A DNA stretch of 10,747 nt from an uncultured bacterium (GTDB taxonomy: Bacteria > Bacillota > Clostridia > Lachnospirales > Lachnospiraceae), in the NCBI GenBank assembly GCA_905214955.1, contig CAJMON010000089.1, forward strand, positions 1-10,747, written 5' to 3'. The notes under the pieces were generated by a model. That model did not search any database. It worked only from the letters and a program-made list of their open reading frames with translations, and was not told the DNA's origin. Of this stretch, positions 6,027 through 10,747 are shown piece by piece. Numbering within the stretch: position 1 is the stretch's first letter; each line of letters starts with the position of its first letter. Both the position numbers and the translations under genes were made by a program.

Positions 6027-6758
6027 ATGAGACTGGATGTAGAAAAACTGAATTTTTCTTATGAGGACAAAAAAATCCTGAAAGATCTGTCTTTTTCCGT
6101 GAAAGACGGAGAGTTCGTCAGTATTCTGGGGCCGTCCGGCTGCGGAAAATCCACTCTGTTAAATGTGCTGGCAGGCATCCGCCAGGCAGAGAGCGGAGAG
6201 GTTCTCATTGACGGAAAAAAGTCTTCCGGAATCAGCAGCCAGTTTGCTTATATGCCGCAGAATGATCTGTTGTTTCCCTGGAAAACCATTCTGGACAATG
6301 TGTGCCTGTACGGGGAAATCCATCACAACAAAGAGGCGGCAAAGAAACAGGCTCTGGAGCAGATGGAGCGTTTCGGCCTTGCCGGATGCGAAAAGAAATA
6401 TCCGGATGAGCTTTCCGGAGGAATGCGCCAGAGAGCAGCCTTCCTTCGAACCACTCTTTGTGAGGCAGGCATTTATCTTTTGGATGAACCTTTTGGAGCC
6501 CTGGATGTGATTACCCGAAGCGATATGCAGGACTGGCTGGCGCAGCTGTGCCAGAACCTGAAAAAGACCATTCTTTTGGTTACCCATGATACAGACGAAG
6601 CTATTTATCTGTCAGATCGGATTCTGATTTTGGGGGCGCCGGGAGAAGGCATCCGGGAAGAAATTTCTATAAAGGAACCCAGCCGATCCAGAGAATGGCT
6701 GTATGAGCAGGGCAGCCTGCGGGCAAAGATTCACCGCATTATCAAAGAAAAGAAATGA
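6027..6758 (+). CDS. thiZ: ABC transporter ATPase, thiamin-precursor uptake (ThiZ-like)
   Basis: The 243-residue nucleotide-binding protein has all ABC motifs in order: Walker A GPSGCGKST (about 35-43), Q-loop MPQND (Gln 78), signature LSGGMRQR (129-136), Walker B IYLLDEP (149-155), D-loop GALD, and switch His 187 in VTHDTDEA. It is closest in style to the SsuB/TauB/ThiZ group and would energise the permease upstream. It starts 33 nt after the binding-protein gene with GAAAGGGAAG ahead, and its TGA overlaps the next start codon by four bases (ATGA), so translation of the hydrolase downstream is probably coupled. All catalytic residues appear intact. Confidence 0.93.
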   Translation: MRLDVEKLNFSYEDKKILKDLSFSVKDGEFVSILGPSGCGKSTLLNVLAGIRQAESGEVLIDGKKSSGISSQFAYMPQNDLLFPWKTILDNVCLYGEIHHNKEAAKKQALEQMERFGLAGCEKKYPDELSGGMRQRAAFLRTTLCEAGIYLLDEPFGALDVITRSDMQDWLAQLCQNLKKTILLVTHDTDEAIYLSDRILILGAPGEGIREEISIKEPSRSREWLYEQGSLRAKIHRIIKEKK

Positions 6759-7657
6759 GATCAGACGGTATGAAATCAGAGAAAAGAGAAACAGATCTGA
6801 AAGAGCGTCTTGAAGTCATTGGCCAGATGGAGGTGCTGGACATGCACACCCATCTGGTTTCTCTTTCGGAAGAAACAAAAGCGAAAGAGGAGCTTGCTCT
6901 TCGAAAAACAGAAGGGATTGCTTCCTGCATCAGTACAGGAACACCCCAGGAATGGAAATTTGTGCAGAAATTTCAGGAACGGCCGGAAATTTTGGCGAGT
7001 TTTGGCATTCATCCCTGGTATGCCGGTCAGCATCTGCCGGAGCATGAAATGGAGGCTTACTGTGCCTGTGATTTTATCGGGGAGATCGGCATGGACAATG
7101 TATGGTGCCAGGTGCCGGAATCCGTGCAGAGGAGTGTTTTTGCCAGACAGCTGGAAATCGCAGAAGAACTTCACAAACCCGTGCTTCTTCATACAAAAGG
7201 AATGGAACGGGAGATTGCCAGAATGCTGGAAGGCTTTTCACAGCCAGTGTGCATTCATTGGTATTCCGGAACGGAAAGCGATCTGGAAGAGTATCTGGGA
7301 AAGGGATACTTTTTTACTATAGGGCCGGATTTTGGAGCGTTAAGAAGGCTCTGCCTTCAGGGGGAAAAGGGGATACCTACCGCATGGAACACAGAAGAAC
7401 AGCGGGAAAAGTGGAATCTGTACTGTAAAATGTTAAAAGAAATCCCAAAAGACAGGCTCTTTGTGGAAACCGATGGTGTTTCAGCCATTGCCTGGGCAAT
7501 GGGCGTGGAAGAAATAGAGCTTTCTGCCTTATCCCGGACTTTAAAAGAAAACCGGGATGCCATGGCAGATACATGGAAGGAAAGCCCCCGAGAGGTAAAA
7601 CAGCGGATGTTCCAGAATTTGAGGGAATTTCTTACGGCGGGAAGAGAAGAAAAATAA
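6755..7657 (+). CDS. TatD-family metal-dependent hydrolase in the thiamin-precursor operon
   Basis: The 300-residue amidohydrolase-superfamily protein has the TatD metal ligands in order: DMHTH (His 31, His 33), GIHPWY (84-89), GEIGMD with Glu 110, LLHTKG with His 146, CIHWYSG with His 168, and FVETDG with Asp 240. This is a complete two-metal site, so an active hydrolase is expected. It is 35-45 residues longer than usual, partly through an N-terminal extension before DMHTH; ATG 6770 is an alternative start. The ATGA overlap with the ATPase gene argues for a role in the same pathway. Family members are generally assigned to DNA or D-amino-acyl hydrolysis. An inferred alternative here is hydrolysis of an imported pyrimidine conjugate, like the YlmB deformylase found beside thiXYZ in other Firmicutes, though YlmB is not from this fold family. 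Confidence 0.85.
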   Translation: MRSDGMKSEKRETDLKERLEVIGQMEVLDMHTHLVSLSEETKAKEELALRKTEGIASCISTGTPQEWKFVQKFQERPEILASFGIHPWYAGQHLPEHEMEAYCACDFIGEIGMDNVWCQVPESVQRSVFARQLEIAEELHKPVLLHTKGMEREIARMLEGFSQPVCIHWYSGTESDLEEYLGKGYFFTIGPDFGALRRLCLQGEKGIPTAWNTEEQREKWNLYCKMLKEIPKDRLFVETDGVSAIAWAMGVEEIELSALSRTLKENRDAMADTWKESPREVKQRMFQNLREFLTAGREEK

Positions 7658-7723
7658 AGCTGGAAGTTTTTGAAAAGAAGGTATATGATGGAGAATATCT
7701 GAACACATAAGGAGGATTTTGAT

Positions 7724-8059
7724 ATGCTGGAAGCAAAGACTGAGAGAGTGGAAAATATGGCCGGTGGAAAGGGCCACGTACTCATCAAACGAATCCTGGG
7801 AGAAAAGGAGTTAAACGGAAAATGCAGAATGTATTCCCAGGTGACTCTGGAGCCGGGATGTTCCCTTGGATACCACATCCATCACAACGAAAGTGAGACC
7901 TACTACATCCTGAAAGGAGAGGGTGTCTACAATGATAACGGAACGTCCTGCCCGGTGAAAGCAGGAGATATCACCTTTACTCCGGACGGAAAAGGCCATG
8001 GCCTGGAAAACACAGGAGACACGGATCTGGTGTTTATGGCGTTGATTATTCTGGACTAA
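7724..8059 (+). CDS. Small single-domain cupin
   Basis: The 111-residue protein is one cupin barrel. Cupin motif 1 is GYHIHHNESETYYILKGEG, with His-x-His and the spaced Glu that bind metal. Motif 2 is GDITFTPDGKGHGLEN, matching the G-x5-P-x-G-x2-H-x3-N pattern exactly with the fourth ligand His. It is probably a soluble metal-binding protein; substrate and reaction cannot be read from the sequence. Small cupins of this kind act as isomerases, dioxygenases or sensors. The start is well supported by AAGGAGG (7709-7715). It lies 66 nt after the hydrolase gene with no terminator between, so it probably rides on the thiamin-operon transcript, and the strong terminator at 8084-8128 follows. A role in thiamin metabolism is possible but unsupported. 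Confidence 0.88.
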   Translation: MLEAKTERVENMAGGKGHVLIKRILGEKELNGKCRMYSQVTLEPGCSLGYHIHHNESETYYILKGEGVYNDNGTSCPVKAGDITFTPDGKGHGLENTGDTDLVFMALIILD

Positions 8060-8083
8060 TCCAGAAAAAAACAGACAGGGTAT

Positions 8084-8128
8084 GCGGATGCATCACGGCA
8101 GAAGCCAGATGGTGCGTCCGCTTTTTTT
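8084..8128 (+). terminator. Rho-independent terminator of the thiamin operon / cupin
   Basis: GCGGATGCATCA (8084-8095) pairs with TGGTGCGTCCGC (8110-8121) over 12 positions, two of them G-U. An inner GGC/GCC stem caps it, followed by T7 (8122-8128). It overlaps the last codons of the convergent Crp/Fnr gene, whose stop is at 8093-8095. A run of seven A at 8064-8070 gives the minus strand a T run 13 nt past the stem, so weak use in the other direction is possible. Confidence 0.88.
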
Positions 8129-8731
8129 GATGAGTTTCTGCTGCTCCAGACTTTTTAACTCCCGCATCATGGCACTTCGGTCCACACACAGATACTGGGC
8201 AAGAGATGTGTAAGACATGGGAACCGTGATGCGGCTGCTGTGAAGGGCAGCAGAGCGCTCATGGAGATAAGCCATTAATTTTTTTCGGATGGAAGAGCGG
8301 GACAGCAGATAAATACGGCTGGTCTGCAGCTGGGCTTTCTGAGCAGTCAGCTGGAACAAATTGCTGACCATCTGGCTGTGAAAGGAACAGGCATTGGTAC
8401 AGCGTTTGATCACATGCTGATAATCGATAAAGAGAACCCGCACGGAGGTTTGGGCCTGGACATAATAATGCTGGGAATTGCTGGAGAGAAGAAAAGGCTC
8501 GCCAAAGACACTGTCTGGAGAAAGTTCATCCAGAATGTATTCGGTGCCGTCTGCATCGCAGCAGTAGAGCAGGGCTTCTCCTTCCAGAATCAGCCCGATT
8601 TTTTTCATGGAACAGGAATACTCCATGAGAATTTCGTGGGCGGAAAAAGTAAGCTCCCTTGCCTGCATACAGACACGCATGGCTTCCTGCTCTTCCGGCA
8701 GAATGTTGGTAAAAAGAGTGATTTTTTCCAT
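8093..8731 (-). CDS. Crp/Fnr-family transcriptional regulator
   Basis: The 212-residue protein has an N-terminal cyclic-nucleotide-binding-like beta-barrel (about 5-115; LILEGEALLYC, SVFGEPFLLS), a long dimerisation helix (about 115-140), and a C-terminal winged helix-turn-helix (175-208; TSLAQYLCVDRSAMMRELKSLEQQKLI). The start at 8731 is supported by GGAGG on the minus strand (8744-8740), eight bases upstream. The cAMP-contacting Arg-Ser of true Crp is not evident, and there is no FNR-type N-terminal cysteine cluster, though several cysteines (21, 40, 57, 58, 111, 115, 182) could sense redox state. It is divergent from the flavodiiron gene across 119 nt, which suggests it controls that gene in response to oxygen, NO or a related signal. 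Effector and sign of control are unknown. Confidence 0.9.
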   Translation of the reverse strand: MEKITLFTNILPEEQEAMRVCMQARELTFSAHEILMEYSCSMKKIGLILEGEALLYCCDADGTEYILDELSPDSVFGEPFLLSSNSQHYYVQAQTSVRVLFIDYQHVIKRCTNACSFHSQMVSNLFQLTAQKAQLQTSRIYLLSRSSIRKKLMAYLHERSAALHSSRITVPMSYTSLAQYLCVDRSAMMRELKSLEQQKLIKKSGRTIWLLP

Positions 8732-8763
8732 CTCTGATGCCTCCAGGAATGCATTTTTCTTAT

Positions 8764-8792
8764 AGTATAGATCTGTTTTGTGGCATCTGCAA
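8764..8792 (-). promoter_or_regulatory. Predicted promoter of the Crp/Fnr regulator gene
   Basis: On the minus strand TTGCAG (8792-8787) and TATACT (8769-8764) are separated by 17 nt and lie about 33 nt before the start codon. The -10 match is good and the -35 is only half consensus. Confidence 0.45.
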
Positions 8793-8796
8793 CAGA
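8772..8796. promoter_or_regulatory. Candidate operator dyad in the divergent control region
   Basis: TCTGTT (8772-8777) and AACAGA (8791-8796) are inverted copies separated by 13 nt. The dyad overlaps the -35 and spacer of the predicted regulator promoter and lies 20 nt upstream of the flavodiiron -10. That position suits autorepression of the regulator and activation of the divergent gene. The spacing differs from classical Crp or FNR sites (TGTGA-N6-TCACA, TTGAT-N4-ATCAA), so binding by this regulator is a guess. Confidence 0.35.
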
Positions 8797-8815
8797 AAAA
8801 AGCGGAAAAATCGTG

Positions 8816-8821
8816 TATAAT
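8816..8821 (+). promoter_or_regulatory. -10 element of the flavodiiron gene promoter
   Basis: A perfect TATAAT lies 29 nt before the ATG at 8851. At 17 nt upstream (8793-8798) the sequence is CAGAAA, a poor -35. A consensus -10 with no -35 is typical of activator-dependent promoters and agrees with control by the divergent Crp/Fnr protein. Confidence 0.5.
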
Positions 8822-8850
8822 TAAATAAAAAAGAAAACGGAGGAAGACAG

Positions 8851-10641
8851 ATGAAGATTACGGATACGATCAAATATGCAGGAGTCAACGACCACAAGGT
8901 GGATCTGTTTGAAGGACAGTATCCGGTGCCCAATGGAATGTCCTATAATTCTTACGTTATTCTGGATGAAAAAACAGCCGTGATGGATACGGTAGATGCC
9001 GGTTTTACCCACGAATGGCTGGATAATCTGGAGCAGATTCTGGATGGAAGAAAGCCGGATTATCTCATTGTCCAGCACATGGAGCCGGATCATGCGGCAA
9101 ACATTGCCAATTTTCTGAAAGTTTATCCGGATACTACGGTAGCTGCTACCCCAAAGGCATTTGCCATGATTCAGAATTTTTTTGAACTGGATCTGGAAGG
9201 AAAGAGGCTGGAGATTGCAAACGGTGGAACATTAAGCCTTGGAAAACATCAGCTGACCTTTGTATATGCCCCCATGGTGCACTGGCCGGAAGTCATGGTT
9301 ACTTATGACAGCACGGAAAAAGTCCTGTTTTCTGCAGATGGATTTGGAAAATTTGGCGCACTGGATGTGGAAGAAGACTGGGATGATGAGTCCAGAAGAT
9401 ATTTTATCGGGATTGTGGGAAAATATGGCGCCCAGGTGCAGAATCTGCTGAAAGTGGCAGCCAGCCTGGAAATTGAGAAGATCTGTCCGCTGCACGGCCC
9501 GGTTCTTACGGAAAATCTGGGACACTATATCAGCCTGTATGATACCTGGTCTTCTTATACACCGGAAGAAGAAGGCATTGTGATTGCCTATACGTCTGTG
9601 TACGGCCACACAAAAGCAGCTGTGGAAATTCTGGAAGAAAAACTGAAAAACAAAGGATGTCCGAAGGTTGTGATTTATGATCTGGCAAGGGATGATATGT
9701 CCAAAGCAGTGGCAGATGCCTTCCGTTACAGCAAACTGGTGCTGGCAACGACCACGTATAATGCTGGAATTTACCCGTTTATGCATGATTTTCTGACCCG
9801 TCTGGCAGAACATAATTTCCAGAACCGGACCGTGGGATTGATTGAAAATGGTTCCTGGGCACCTCTGGCAGCGAAAGTGATGAAACAGCTGCTGGCGGGA
9901 TGCAAAAAAATAAATTGGCTGGATACCACGGTAAAGATCATGTCCGCAGTAAAAAAAGAAAACAGGGAAGAACTGGAAGCTATGGCATCAGAACTTTGCA
10001 AAGAATACATTGCACAGAATGATGCGCTGGCAGATAAACATGATCTGACAGCCTTATTCCGCATCGGATACGGCCTGTATGTGGTGACTTCTTCTGACGG
10101 AAAGAAGGATAACGGTCTGATTGTAAATACGGTGACTCAGCTGACAGACAGCCCCAACCGTGTGGCAGTCAACATTAACAAGATGAATTATTCCCATCAT
10201 GTGATTAAACAGACAGGAATTTTAAATGTCAACTGCCTGTCCATTGATGCACCGTTTTCTGTATTCCAGCAGTTTGGATTTCAGACAGGAAGAAGTGTGG
10301 ATAAATTTGCCGGGCAGAAGGTGTGCCGTTCTGATAACGGACTGGTTTTCCTGGATAAATACATCAATGCGTTCCTTTCCTTAAAAGTGGAACAGTACGT
10401 AGACCTTGGCACCCACGGCATGTTTATCTGCAGTGTGACGGAATCCAGAGTCATGAGTGATCAGGAGACCATGAGCTATACCTATTATCAGAAACAGGTA
10501 AAACCAAAACCGGAAACGGAAGGAAAGAAAGGATTTGTCTGCAAAGTATGCGGCTATATCTATGAAGGAGAAGAACTTCCGGAAGATTTCATCTGCCCGC
10601 TTTGTAAGCACGGAGCCGCTGATTTTGAGCCGATTCAGTAA
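8851..10641 (+). CDS. Flavodiiron protein fused to flavin reductase and rubredoxin domains
   Basis: This 596-residue protein has four modules. Residues 1-245 form the metallo-beta-lactamase-like diiron domain with a full ligand set: HMEPDH (His 76, Glu 78, Asp 80, His 81), His 144, Asp 163 and His 215 in CPLHG. Residues about 243-390 form a flavodoxin-like FMN domain (YTSVYGHTKAAVEIL, TTTYNAGIYPF, ENGSWAP). Residues about 400-545 resemble flavin reductases. A short rubredoxin (560-596) binds one iron through Cys 564, 567, 582 and 585. Only 14 residues separate the two Cys pairs, about half the canonical spacing. Known flavodiiron proteins reduce O2 to water or NO to N2O. The fused modules suggest an internal chain from NAD(P)H to the diiron site, which is inferred. 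GGAGG precedes the ATG. It is a single gene divergent from the Crp/Fnr regulator. Confidence 0.93.
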   Translation: MKITDTIKYAGVNDHKVDLFEGQYPVPNGMSYNSYVILDEKTAVMDTVDAGFTHEWLDNLEQILDGRKPDYLIVQHMEPDHAANIANFLKVYPDTTVAATPKAFAMIQNFFELDLEGKRLEIANGGTLSLGKHQLTFVYAPMVHWPEVMVTYDSTEKVLFSADGFGKFGALDVEEDWDDESRRYFIGIVGKYGAQVQNLLKVAASLEIEKICPLHGPVLTENLGHYISLYDTWSSYTPEEEGIVIAYTSVYGHTKAAVEILEEKLKNKGCPKVVIYDLARDDMSKAVADAFRYSKLVLATTTYNAGIYPFMHDFLTRLAEHNFQNRTVGLIENGSWAPLAAKVMKQLLAGCKKINWLDTTVKIMSAVKKENREELEAMASELCKEYIAQNDALADKHDLTALFRIGYGLYVVTSSDGKKDNGLIVNTVTQLTDSPNRVAVNINKMNYSHHVIKQTGILNVNCLSIDAPFSVFQQFGFQTGRSVDKFAGQKVCRSDNGLVFLDKYINAFLSLKVEQYVDLGTHGMFICSVTESRVMSDQETMSYTYYQKQVKPKPETEGKKGFVCKVCGYIYEGEELPEDFICPLCKHGAADFEPIQ

Positions 10642-10696
10642 AAGAGGCAGCGGCTTGCAAAAAAAAACGCTTCATGATATGATAACACCAGAGTCA

Positions 10697-10744
10697 AAAG
10701 CCTGAAACCACGATGTGCTTGCACAGGAGTGGTTTTATGGCTTT
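10697..10744. terminator. Long stem-loop at the window edge, probable terminator
   Basis: Three nested stems are stacked: AAAGCC (10697-10702) with GGCTTT (10739-10744), AAACCAC (10705-10711) with GTGGTTT (10729-10735), and TGTG/CACA closing a CTTG loop. It lies 56 nt after the flavodiiron stop. The T tract expected on the plus strand would fall beyond the window, so direction is not settled. On the minus strand only four T follow, plus a T9 run further on (10661-10669 complement). Confidence 0.55.
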
Positions 10745-10747
10745 ATG

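Noticed and set aside
7670..7698. Possible promoter before the cupin gene (TTGAAA, 17 nt, GAATAT)
   Set aside because: The -10 agrees poorly with TATAAT, so read-through from the upstream operon is simpler.
9232..9813. Long minus-strand open frame inside the flavodiiron gene
   Set aside because: It is a shadow of a strongly conserved coding region; the Cys- and His-rich translation comes from reading codons in reverse.
10661..10669. A9 run after the flavodiiron gene as a minus-strand terminator tail
   Set aside because: The nearest strong stem is about 27 nt away, too far for a normal terminator.

Overview
This window looks like chromosomal DNA from an anaerobic, low-to-mid GC Gram-positive bacterium of the Clostridia, most likely a gut Lachnospiraceae member. 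The placement is an inference. It rests on strong AGGAGG ribosome binding sites, sigma-A promoters, LytTR/GHKL two-component remnants, a TPP riboswitch before a thiXYZ-type ABC transporter, and a flavodiiron protein carrying a short rubredoxin domain.

Layout. Bases 1-285 are non-coding: inverted repeats, a strong terminator (142-187), and a promoter, leader and Shine-Dalgarno with no gene behind them. From about 286 to 1174 the minus strand carries a decayed LytTR response regulator and GHKL/AgrC-like kinase pair, damaged by deletions, a 16-bp tandem duplication, a second frameshift and loss of the catalytic domain. A good promoter (1225-1252) then drives the plus strand: a degenerate stand-alone receiver with a one-base frameshift in a T7 run (1299-1693), followed by a 674-residue exported, probably beta-propeller protein of unknown function (1716-3740) and its terminator.

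Bases 3741-4169 are a long regulatory region: promoter, TPP riboswitch, terminator expression platform, then about 125 nt of extra structure that includes a T-box-like motif. They precede a thiamin-precursor uptake operon: permease (thiX-like), substrate-binding protein (thiY-like), ATPase (thiZ-like), and an overlapping TatD-family metal hydrolase that could process the imported pyrimidine. A small cupin follows after 66 nt and probably shares the transcript. The terminator at 8084-8128 ends this unit and overlaps the 3' end of a convergent Crp/Fnr-family regulator.

The Crp/Fnr gene (minus) and a 596-residue flavodiiron / flavin reductase / rubredoxin fusion (plus) diverge from a 119-nt intergenic region. 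That region holds a dyad overlapping the predicted regulator promoter, which suggests a self-contained oxygen or NO defence module. A long stem-loop lies at the right edge.

I see no CRISPR array, tRNA, rRNA or intact mobile element. The most interesting points are the thiXYZ-TatD operon with its composite leader, the pseudo-receiver plus exported protein pair, and the layered decay of the two-component system next to an orphaned expression module.
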